A stretch of DNA of 11,221 nucleotides from Bacteroidales bacterium (GTDB lineage: Bacteria > Bacteroidota > Bacteroidia > Bacteroidales > B18-G4), in NCBI GenBank assembly GCA_030618905.1, contig JAUXCL010000068.1, forward strand, positions 1 to 11,221. The letters run 5' to 3'. Shown here piece by piece: positions 1 through 6,792 of this stretch. Positions within the stretch are counted from its first letter, which is position 1; each line of letters opens with the position of its first letter. The position numbers and the translations under genes are program-made. The notes under the pieces are model-generated. The model saw nothing but the letters and a program-made list of their open reading frames with translations. It made no database searches and was not told the DNA's origin.

Positions 1-426
1 CATATCTGCTGATGTTTGAGGATTCTCAAATTCGATTTGTTCTGCAGTAATGGTTACAATCTTATTGGGCACCTCGCTCCTTTTTTGCTCCCACTTATTG
101 GCAGAAATAACGACCTCATCAAGTGGAACAAGTTTTTCCTGGAGTGCAACATGAAAACCAATAGATTTCAACTGGGAAAAAGTAAGGCTTAATTCCTGGT
201 ATGACGGGTGCTGAAATACCAGGGTGTCCCTTTCCGTAAAGCCCTTGATATCAGCAAGTCCATCTGAACTTGTCAGGGCAGTGGTTTTGTGATCAAAACT
301 GTAGATCGCCACATGTTCTACAGGGTTCTTTGACTTATTGTCTATAACCTTAATAGCCTGAGCAAACAGCTGAGAAGAGCTCAGCATGATAAGCCAAAGT
401 AATATAATACGTATTCCCCCCTTCAC
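1..426 (-). CDS. TonB-dependent outer-membrane receptor, N-terminal part (runs off left edge)
   Basis: This frame is open for 142 codons from a GTG at 426 and continues past the window edge. Residues 1-24 form a good signal peptide: Lys2 and Arg6, a hydrophobic core (IILLWLIML), and AQA at 22-24. Residues about 25-97 resemble the carboxypeptidase-regulatory-like beta domain common at the N-terminus of Bacteroidota receptors. Residues about 102-142 begin the plug domain (LDEVVISANKWEQKRSEVPN, then ITAEQI and NPQTSADM). Receptors of this class take up iron complexes, haem, cobalamin or similar ligands, powered by TonB. There is no SusC-type VVGYG motif, and the NPQTSAD segment recalls haemoglobin/transferrin-type receptors, but that subtype is inferred from memory. 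The only in-frame ATG (387) would leave too short a signal peptide, so GTG is preferred. The ligand cannot be told from this fragment. Confidence 0.85.
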   Translation of the reverse strand, partial: MKGGIRIILLWLIMLSSSQLFAQAIKVIDNKSKNPVEHVAIYSFDHKTTALTSSDGLADIKGFTERDTLVFQHPSYQELSLTFSQLKSIGFHVALQEKLVPLDEVVISANKWEQKRSEVPNKIVTITAEQIEFENPQTSADM

Positions 427-490
427 AACAAAGATATCTTCAATAGGTCTGGTGTACTGTCTACAATAGTTATACTCTAATTTTCAGGTA

Positions 491-513
491 AGCATACATG
501 CAAAAACTATGCT
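491..513. repeat. Short inverted repeat between yidC and the TonB receptor
   Basis: AGCATA at 491-496 and TATGCT at 508-513 form a perfect 6-bp inverted repeat around an 11-nt loop. No T-run follows on the minus strand, so it is not a convincing intrinsic terminator. On the minus strand the loop and right arm contain TAGTTTTTG (509-501), one base longer than the Bacteroidota -7 box TAnnTTTG. The site could therefore be part of a promoter or operator for the TonB receptor, about 75 bp upstream of its start. This is weak evidence. Confidence 0.3.
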
Positions 514-543
514 AAAGTATTCATCCCTATCTTGAAAATGGAT

Positions 544-2499
544 TTATTTTTTTTTGGATGGATTATATCCTCTTTTTTTTGCAGCTTCTTCCAGGCGTTT
601 CTGAAAGCCAGATTTCTTAACCGTTTTTTTCTTATTTTCCTGAAGTTGTTTATATATTTTCTTCTCATCTATCGTCCTGCGGATCAGGAACATTTGGCCA
701 AATGTGATCAGGTTGGCCAGAAAATAATAATAACTTAAAGCTGCTGCATAGTTGTTAAAAATTCCAAGGAACATGATTGGCATCAGGTACATCATTGTTT
801 TCATACCCGGCATCTGCTGGCTGGATGAAGCCATCATCTGGTTATTCATCCTGGTATAAATGATGGTAGACACAGTCATCAACAAGGTAAAGAGACTTAC
901 ATGGTCTCCATAAAAAGGTATATCAAAAGGCAGATCGAATATTGAATCATAACTTGACAGGTCCGTTGCCCAGAGAAAAGATTGCTGCCGCAATTCAATG
1001 GATGAAGGGAAAAACCGGAACATGGCAAAGAGGATAGGCATTTGCAGGAGCATGGGCACACATCCTGCCATGGGGTTCACACCCGCTTTCTTATACATGG
1101 CCATCGTTGCCTGCTGTTTCTTCATCGAATCTTCCTTCTTAGGAAACTTCTTGGCAATCTCGTCTACTTCAGGCTTCAAAGCCCTCATTTTGGCCTGTGA
1201 TTTATAGGTCCGGTAAGTGATAGGGAATAAGAACAGTTTAAGTAAAATAGTCAGAATTAGAATAATCAACCCATAATTCCATCCCAATGAGCCCAGGAAG
1301 TCGAAAACAGGCAGTACTGCAAAACGATTGATCCACTGCATAAGAAAGAAGCTCCAACCAAGGGGAATCTGTCTCTCCAAATCCTCCTTATAAGCTCGTA
1401 CGACCTGATATTTATTAGGTCCGAAGTAGAACCTGAAACTATTACTTTCTTCCGCAAGTCCCTGGTACGGAATACCGATCGCCACAGACATAGTTTTGAG
1501 GTAACGGTCGCTGACCGGCAGCGGATTTGTAAAGGTTTCCATAACCGGATTGACGAAATAGTCATCAGCAAGGATTGTGGAAGAAAAGAAATGCTGTTTA
1601 AATGATACCCATTTTAATTTATCGGTCAGTGATTCCTTGTCATCGTCACCTTCAGAAAGGTAATCCACCTCGCCGTTGTTGAATTTATAATAAACGGTTG
1701 GCGCATTGAAGCGGTCTATCGCCTTTTCCTGTTTTCGGGTATTTACCTCCCATACCAGGTCAATCAGATTGCCTCTGGTAGAAATAATATCCCTCATCCC
1801 GACAAAATTAATATCAAAATCGATCATGTAATCATTATGCTGTACCGCATAGATGTATTCAATATATTGGCCCGGGTTGATCGCCCCTTCAGCAGTAGCA
1901 CAGTAAAGTCGCATAGAAAAATTCACCACTTCACCTTCATCCACCATAAAGGAATTATTCCCTTCATAGACCTGTCCGTTAACATAAGGGATGAAGTAAT
2001 AATCGTTGGTAAATATATTCCTGTTACTGGCAAAAAATTGAAGCCCGAACAAAGAGGTGTCGGAATCGAATAAAACAAGTGGCAGGGAGTCAAATGTTAC
2101 ATAATCTTTGAGTTCCACTGAATATATGCGGCCACCTTTACTTGACAGGGTGATTTTTGACAATTTGTTTTCAATGACAAAAAATTCATCCTCACCACTT
2201 GATGCCAGAGTAAAAACTCCATGCTTTTCCCAATCCGGTTCTGAACTTGTACCCTGATCCAGGGGCACTGGAGTTACTTCTTTTGATTGATTAAGAAGTT
2301 CTCTAGTCTCGATCTCACGTTCCTGCATTAAGGCCCGGGAAATAGAGTCCTGTACCTGCCTTTGTTGATAAACCCGGGCAATCGAATCCTGTTTCCTTTT
2401 TTGCTCTTCCAGCTCTTCTTTGGACGGCTTGTTCAGCAAACTCCAGCCGATGAAAATGCCAAAGATCAGAAGCAAGCCAATGATGGTATTTCTATTCAT
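544..2499 (-). CDS. yidC: Membrane protein insertase YidC (Oxa1 family)
   Basis: YidC inserts and folds inner-membrane proteins, alone or with SecYEG. The 651 residues fit the long Bacteroidota form. Residues 5-22 are the first membrane segment, 25-70 are charged and probably coiled, and about 95-380 are the periplasmic domain. The conserved Oxa1-like core starts near 390, with membrane segments around 409-427, 478-500, 546-558 and 580-615. Family marks are SQAKMRALKPEV (434-445), GVNPMAGCVPMLLQMPILFA (483-502) and the LSYYYFLANL segment. The hydrophilic-groove arginine of E. coli YidC aligns with Lys421, so the positive charge is kept. The tail (612-651) is rich in lysine, as expected for ribosome contact. 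ATG at 2499 lies 13 bp after pyrG in an AT-rich leader with no Shine-Dalgarno match. Co-transcription with pyrG is likely. Confidence 0.98.
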   Translation of the reverse strand: MNRNTIIGLLLIFGIFIGWSLLNKPSKEELEEQKRKQDSIARVYQQRQVQDSISRALMQEREIETRELLNQSKEVTPVPLDQGTSSEPDWEKHGVFTLASSGEDEFFVIENKLSKITLSSKGGRIYSVELKDYVTFDSLPLVLFDSDTSLFGLQFFASNRNIFTNDYYFIPYVNGQVYEGNNSFMVDEGEVVNFSMRLYCATAEGAINPGQYIEYIYAVQHNDYMIDFDINFVGMRDIISTRGNLIDLVWEVNTRKQEKAIDRFNAPTVYYKFNNGEVDYLSEGDDDKESLTDKLKWVSFKQHFFSSTILADDYFVNPVMETFTNPLPVSDRYLKTMSVAIGIPYQGLAEESNSFRFYFGPNKYQVVRAYKEDLERQIPLGWSFFLMQWINRFAVLPVFDFLGSLGWNYGLIILILTILLKLFLFPITYRTYKSQAKMRALKPEVDEIAKKFPKKEDSMKKQQATMAMYKKAGVNPMAGCVPMLLQMPILFAMFRFFPSSIELRQQSFLWATDLSSYDSIFDLPFDIPFYGDHVSLFTLLMTVSTIIYTRMNNQMMASSSQQMPGMKTMMYLMPIMFLGIFNNYAAALSYYYFLANLITFGQMFLIRRTIDEKKIYKQLQENKKKTVKKSGFQKRLEEAAKKRGYNPSKKK

Positions 2500-2512
2500 T
2501 GAAAATTAATTT

Positions 2513-4138
2513 TTATCCAGCAACATGAAGCTGATCGTGATATTTTATACAGGCACCAATAAAACCTACAAACACAGGATGCGGTTTAGCCACGGTACTC
2601 CGGTACTCGGGATGAAATTGCACACCGATGAACCAGGGATGGTCTTTCAGTTCAATGATCTCAACCAGGTTATCCTGAAGGTTAATGCCTGCAGGGATCA
2701 TTCCTGCATCACGATAAGTATCCAGGAATTCATTATTGAACTCATAGCGGTGACGGTGCCTTTCCGCTATGTTTTCTTCTTTATAAATACTATAAATCTT
2801 GGTTCCCTTTGTTAACGTGCATGGATAAGACCCTAATCTCATGGTCCCACCCTTCTTATCAATTTTTTTCTGGTCTTCCATAAGGTCAATGACCGGGTAT
2901 TTCGTTTTTTGATCAATTTCGGTTGTATGGGCAGTTTTATAATTCAGCACATTTCTTGCATATTCAACCACCGCACATTGCATACCCAGGCAAATTCCCA
3001 GGAAAGGTATCTTTTGTTCCCGGGCAAAATTAATAGCCGTTATTTTGCCTTCAATACCTCTTTCACCAAAGCCAGGGGCAACCAATATGCCATCAAGCCC
3101 TTTCAGTTTATCTTTAATATTTTCAGGTTTGAGGCCTTCCGAGTGGATAGATTCCACATTCACCTTGCATTCATTTTCGGCCCCTGCATGTATAAAGGAC
3201 TCATTAATTGATTTGTAAGCGTCTTTCAGCTCAACATACTTTCCGATTAACCCAACCTTTACTTCCTTTTTAGGATTTTTCAGGCGATCCAGGAATGCTT
3301 CCCAATTGCTAAGGTCAGGATAAGTACCGATAGGCAAACCAACCTTTTTAAGCACTTCAACATCCAGTTTCTCTTCCCTCATCAGCAAGGGGACATCATA
3401 TATGGTTTCAGCATCTATTGATTCAATAACCGATGAAACCGGCACATTACAAAACAAAGATATCTTGGCTTTAATGTTCTCGTTAAGCGGTTTTTGTGTC
3501 CTGCAAACAATAATCTGAGGTTGAACACCGGATTCCAACAGCATTTTGACAGAGTGCTGCGTAGGTTTTGTTTTCAGTTCCTGTGCTGCAGCAAGGTATG
3601 GGATCAAGGTCAGGTGTATTACAATACAGTCATCCCCCAATTCAAAACGCATTTGCCTAACGGCCTCAATGTATGGTAATGATTCAATATCCCCGACAGT
3701 ACCCCCGATCTCAGTGATGACAAAATCATAATTACCTTCATCCCCGAGGATTTTTATACTTCGTTTTATTTCATCTGTGATATGCGGGATTACCTGCACC
3801 GTTTCCCCCAGGTAATCACCACGCCGCTCTTTATTGATAACCGTTTGGTAAATCCTTCCGGTAGTAACATTATTGGCCTGGGAGGTAGGCACATTAGAGA
3901 ATCTTTCATAATGTCCCAGGTCAAGATCTGTTTCTGCGCCATCTTCGGTTACATAACATTCACCATGCTCATAGGGATTGAGTGTTCCCGGATCCACGTT
4001 GATATATGGATCAAGTTTCTGGATCGTTGTTGAATAGCCTCTTGCCTGTAGCAATTTCGCGGTGGAAGCTGAGATAATTCCCTTTCCCAGGGAAGATGCA
4101 ACCCCACCTGTAACGAAGATATATTTAGTCCCGGCCAT
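2513..4138 (-). CDS. pyrG: CTP synthase (glutamine-hydrolysing)
   Basis: CTP synthase makes CTP from UTP, ATP and glutamine in the cytoplasm, the last step of de novo pyrimidine nucleotide synthesis. The 541 residues match the usual length. The N-terminal synthetase domain (1 to about 270) starts KYIFVTGGVASSLGKG with a P-loop at 15-20, followed by QKLDPYINVDPGTLNPYEHGE (40-60) and ITEIGGTVGDIES (141-153). The C-terminal class I glutamine amidotransferase domain (about 293-541) has the oxyanion region APGFGERG (354-361), nucleophile Cys383 in GICLGMQ, and His519/Glu521 in FHPEYRS completing the triad. All key residues are present, so the enzyme should be active. It sits 22 bp after gap and 13 bp before yidC on the same strand, which suggests one transcript. 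Confidence 0.99.
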   Translation of the reverse strand: MAGTKYIFVTGGVASSLGKGIISASTAKLLQARGYSTTIQKLDPYINVDPGTLNPYEHGECYVTEDGAETDLDLGHYERFSNVPTSQANNVTTGRIYQTVINKERRGDYLGETVQVIPHITDEIKRSIKILGDEGNYDFVITEIGGTVGDIESLPYIEAVRQMRFELGDDCIVIHLTLIPYLAAAQELKTKPTQHSVKMLLESGVQPQIIVCRTQKPLNENIKAKISLFCNVPVSSVIESIDAETIYDVPLLMREEKLDVEVLKKVGLPIGTYPDLSNWEAFLDRLKNPKKEVKVGLIGKYVELKDAYKSINESFIHAGAENECKVNVESIHSEGLKPENIKDKLKGLDGILVAPGFGERGIEGKITAINFAREQKIPFLGICLGMQCAVVEYARNVLNYKTAHTTEIDQKTKYPVIDLMEDQKKIDKKGGTMRLGSYPCTLTKGTKIYSIYKEENIAERHRHRYEFNNEFLDTYRDAGMIPAGINLQDNLVEIIELKDHPWFIGVQFHPEYRSTVAKPHPVFVGFIGACIKYHDQLHVAG

Positions 4139-4160
4139 AGTCTGATCAGTGATTTAAACG

Positions 4161-5642
4161 CTAATAATACCTATATCCTTTAACCTTTGCAATTTGCTTT
4201 GCCAGGCGGATAACCTGTATGGTGTATCCAAATTCATTATCATACCAGACATATACAATAATATTCTTACCATCTGCAGATACCTGGGTCGCCGGTGAAT
4301 CATATATTCCTGCCACCGGATCACCAATAAAGTCTGTAGATACCGATTCACCTGAAGCAGAATACCTGATCTGTTGCACCAATTTTCCATGCAGCGCAGC
4401 ATCCCTGAGGATTTCATCTAATTCATCTCTTGTGGTTTTCTTTTTTACAGTCAACGACAGGATGGCCAGGGAAACGTTAGGTATGGGTACCCTTACCGCA
4501 TTGGCAGTAAGCCTGCCAGCCAATGAGGGGATGGCCTTGGCAGCAGCATCCCCTGCCCCTGTGGAAGTAATTACCATATTCAATGGTGCTGACCTGCCCC
4601 TCCTGGCTTTTCTGTGAAAATTATCTGTAAGATTCTGGTCGTTTGTATATGCATGAATAGATTCAATATGCCCTTTTTCAATTCCAAGCTGATGCTCCAG
4701 GACATACAATGTCGGAACGATGGCATTGGTTGTACAGGATGCGGCTGAAAAAACATTTTCTTTATCAACATCGAGTTCAAGGTGGTTCACACCATAGACG
4801 ATATTCGGAATATCACCTTTGGCAGGTGCCGTAAAGAGAACTTTGCTGATGCCTTTGGCATTCAGATGCCTGCTCAATCCATCCCTGTCCTTGAAAATAC
4901 CCGTATTGTCAATTAAAATGGCATCATGTATGCCTTCCGCTTCATAATCAATCTCTTCCGGCTCGCTGGCAGCAAGCATTTTCACCACATGCCCATTGAC
5001 AATAATGGTTTTATTGTCCAGATCTTCCAACACATTACCCCTGAAAGGGCCATGTATTGAATCATGCCTGATCAATGATGCTCTCTTCCGGATATCTTCA
5101 GGTGTATTTCTTCTGGTCACAACGGCCCGTACCCGCAACTGTGTTCCGTTGCCCTGGATGATTAATTCCCTCAGCAGTAATCGGCCAATACGGCCAAATC
5201 CAAACAGGACAATATCTCTTGGTTTGGAGAATGGCGGCTTTTTCCCGATACCATCTTTGAGCTTATCGCGCACAAACTCCCTGACATCCTTGTAATTTTC
5301 TTTCTCATTGCTCCATTCAAAATTTAATCTTCCGATATCAATCCTTGCTTGTATCAGGTCAAGATCTGCAATGGCTTTGGCAATGGCCAATGAATCTTTC
5401 ACCTCAAGCTTTTTACCAATGACGGTTTCAGCGTAGGAATGTTTAAAGAGGATAACACTTGCACTTCTGTCGAGAAGCTGGTTTCTGAACAGGATGAGTT
5501 CCACACCTTTATCATAGAACAACCTGTTGAGTACTTCTGCAAACTTAAACCCACATTTTTCCTCACTGATCCAATTGATCAAAGATTCATCATAATGGTT
5601 ATCCGGGCTTTCATTGGTTGATTCAAGAAGGCTTTTTCCCAT
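4161..5642 (-). CDS. gap: Glyceraldehyde-3-phosphate dehydrogenase, long form with N-terminal extension
   Basis: This enzyme interconverts glyceraldehyde 3-phosphate and 1,3-bisphosphoglycerate using a nicotinamide cofactor. At 493 residues it is about 150 longer than standard GAPDH. The extra N-terminal 140 residues have no motif I recognise but are typical of the long form found in Bacteroidota and some Proteobacteria. The Rossmann domain starts at GFGRIGR (148-154). Catalytic Cys303 lies in ASCTTN and the catalytic His330 in IHAYTNDQN. The phosphate-binding region NMVITSTGAG and the C-terminal WYDNEFGY (476-483) are intact. The acidic residue that normally ends the second Rossmann strand and binds the NAD ribose is absent: the segment reads RAVVTRRN (172-179), so NADP use is possible. 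ATG at 5642 has no Shine-Dalgarno match. A promoter-like box lies just upstream. Confidence 0.95.
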   Translation of the reverse strand: MGKSLLESTNESPDNHYDESLINWISEEKCGFKFAEVLNRLFYDKGVELILFRNQLLDRSASVILFKHSYAETVIGKKLEVKDSLAIAKAIADLDLIQARIDIGRLNFEWSNEKENYKDVREFVRDKLKDGIGKKPPFSKPRDIVLFGFGRIGRLLLRELIIQGNGTQLRVRAVVTRRNTPEDIRKRASLIRHDSIHGPFRGNVLEDLDNKTIIVNGHVVKMLAASEPEEIDYEAEGIHDAILIDNTGIFKDRDGLSRHLNAKGISKVLFTAPAKGDIPNIVYGVNHLELDVDKENVFSAASCTTNAIVPTLYVLEHQLGIEKGHIESIHAYTNDQNLTDNFHRKARRGRSAPLNMVITSTGAGDAAAKAIPSLAGRLTANAVRVPIPNVSLAILSLTVKKKTTRDELDEILRDAALHGKLVQQIRYSASGESVSTDFIGDPVAGIYDSPATQVSADGKNIIVYVWYDNEFGYTIQVIRLAKQIAKVKGYRYY

Positions 5643-5688
5643 ATTAACTGTTTTAAAGGGTAATTGATAATTACTTGAAAGTGTGCAT

Positions 5689-5696
5689 CAAATGTA
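5689..5696 (-). promoter_or_regulatory. Putative Bacteroidota -7 box for gap
   Basis: On the minus strand 5696-5689 reads TACATTTG, an exact match to the Bacteroidota -7 consensus TAnnTTTG. It implies a transcript start near 5683 and a leader of about 40 nt before the gap ATG. No clear TTTG -33 element is found 19-20 bp upstream. That position falls in the A/T-rich arm of the rpoD terminator. The same octamer precedes rpoD. No start site has been mapped here. Confidence 0.5.
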
Positions 5697-5704
5697 CTGG
5701 TCAA

Positions 5705-5749
5705 AAATAAAAAAAAAAGGGATAACAAATTCGGTTTGAAATCCCTTTT
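5705..5749 (-). terminator. Rho-independent terminator after rpoD
   Basis: Arms at 5741-5749 and 5723-5715 pair perfectly over 9 bp (minus-strand AAAAGGGAT with ATCCCTTTT). An inner 4-bp helix (CAAA with TTTG, 5726-5729 and 5735-5738) extends the hairpin across a small internal mismatch. On the minus strand the outer stem runs straight into ten T residues (complement of 5709-5718) and more T-rich sequence. It lies 20 bp after the rpoD stop and 63 bp before the gap start, so it should insulate gap from rpoD read-through. Confidence 0.85.
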
Positions 5750-5769
5750 AATTCACAGTCGTAAATTTT

Positions 5770-6636
5770 TTATTCACCAAGGTAGGCTTTAAGCAATTTG
5801 CTTCTTGCTGTATGCTTTAACCTTCTGATGGCTTTCTCTTTAATTTGTCTAACCCTTTCGCGGGTTAAGTCAAATTTTGCTCCAATTTCTTCGAGCGTTA
5901 AACCATGATTCATACCAATACCGTAATACAGGTTAATCACATCCCTTTCTTTGTCCGTTAATGTAGCCAAAGAACGTTGAATCTCTTTATTAAGTGATTC
6001 CCTCATAAGGTGTGCATCTGTTTTCGGAGTGTCATCATGAACGTACACGTCCAGGAATTTCGTATCATCTTCCTGACTGATTGGCGCATCCATGGAAATA
6101 TACTTAGTCGTAATTTTCATGGCTTTGTCAATCTTGTACTCTGGCATTTCCATCAATTCCGCAATCTCATCAGTTGATGGTGGACGTTCATACCTCTGCT
6201 CCAGTTTTGAAGATGCCTTTTTAATCTTGTTAAGGGATCCAACCTGGTTAAGTGGTAACCTTACTATCCTTGACTGTTCGGCAAGTGCCTGTAAAATGGA
6301 CTGGCGGATCCACCAAACAGCATAAGAAATAAATTTGAAACCTCTGGTTTCATCAAACCTTTTGGCAGCTTTTATCAGTCCCAGGTTCCCCTCATTGATA
6401 AGGTCCGGGAGGGTTAATCCCTGATTCTGATATTGCTTGGCCACTGAAACAACAAAACGCAAGTTAGCTTTGGTTAGTTTTTCTAGTGCGGTCTGGTCTC
6501 CTGCTTTAATCTTTCTAGCTAATTCTACTTCTTCTTCCGCGGTAATGAGTTCTTCTTTTCCGATGTCTTGCAAGTATTTGTCAAGGGAAGCTGTTTCACG
6601 GTTGGTAATTGACTTTGTAATTTTTAATTGTCTCAT
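5770..6636 (-). CDS. rpoD: Primary RNA polymerase sigma factor RpoD/SigA (short Bacteroidota type)
   Basis: This is the housekeeping sigma factor that directs core RNA polymerase to growth promoters. At 288 residues it lacks the acidic region 1.1 and the non-conserved insert of E. coli sigma-70, as usual in Bacteroidota. Region 1.2 covers about 16-48 (SLDKYLQDIGKEELITAEEE). Region 2 covers about 50-125, including the core-binding stretch DLINEGNLGLIKAAKRFD and the -10 recognition and melting segment SYAVWWIRQSI (104-114). Region 3 is about 130-205. Region 4 is about 215-285, with the helix-turn-helix LTLEEIGAKFDLTRERVRQI (246-265). The start MRQLKITKSITNRE is characteristic of the phylum. An AAGGAG (6645-6640) precedes the ATG by only 3 nt, the clearest Shine-Dalgarno-like site among the window's starts. 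Upstream is its own promoter candidate, downstream a strong terminator. Confidence 0.98.
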   Translation of the reverse strand: MRQLKITKSITNRETASLDKYLQDIGKEELITAEEEVELARKIKAGDQTALEKLTKANLRFVVSVAKQYQNQGLTLPDLINEGNLGLIKAAKRFDETRGFKFISYAVWWIRQSILQALAEQSRIVRLPLNQVGSLNKIKKASSKLEQRYERPPSTDEIAELMEMPEYKIDKAMKITTKYISMDAPISQEDDTKFLDVYVHDDTPKTDAHLMRESLNKEIQRSLATLTDKERDVINLYYGIGMNHGLTLEEIGAKFDLTRERVRQIKEKAIRRLKHTARSKLLKAYLGE

Positions 6637-6703
6637 ATTCTCCTTTTTCAGTACCTTAAATACATTATGTTCTAAGAACTTTAAAATTTACCAAAGCAGC
6701 CCG

Positions 6704-6734
6704 CAAATGTACAACAAAATGCGCCTCTTTGAAA
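6704..6734 (-). promoter_or_regulatory. Putative rpoD promoter (Bacteroidota type)
   Basis: On the minus strand TACATTTG (6711-6704) matches the -7 consensus TAnnTTTG exactly. TTTC (6734-6731) lies 19 bp upstream, where the -33 element TTTG is expected, with three of four bases matching. The predicted transcript would start near 6698 and have a leader of about 60 nt. Because RpoD itself recognises this promoter class, autoregulation is implied. That is inference. Confidence 0.55.
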
Positions 6735-6747
6735 GAGTTTAACGATA

Positions 6748-6784
6748 ATTATTTCAAAAAAATTGTTATCTATTTGAAAATAAT
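6748..6784. repeat. AT-rich inverted repeat between htrA and rpoD, possible weak terminator
   Basis: ATTATTTCAAA (6748-6758) and TTTGAAAATAAT (6773-6784) are inverted copies, 11 paired bases with one bulged base, around a 14-nt loop. The repeat lies 9 bp beyond the htrA stop codon, so it may end or stabilise the htrA transcript. The stem has only one G:C pair and no clear T-run follows, so termination would be weak. A competing pairing GATAA/TTATC (6744-6748 with 6766-6770) overlaps it. It also sits just upstream of the rpoD promoter box. Confidence 0.4.
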
Positions 6785-6792
6785 CTGAATAG

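Noticed and set aside
532..738. Plus-strand open frame of 68 codons opposite the yidC end
   Set aside because: Its Phe/Leu-rich product is the complement of the lysine-rich YidC tail and has no independent start-site support.
4154..4417. Minus-strand 87-codon frame overlapping the gap 3' end
   Set aside because: It is an out-of-frame shadow of the GAPDH C-terminal coding region. GAPDH itself is complete and in frame to its natural end.
4219..4617. Plus-strand open frame of 132 codons inside gap
   Set aside because: It lies wholly antisense to a well-conserved catalytic domain and has no recognisable family or start signal.
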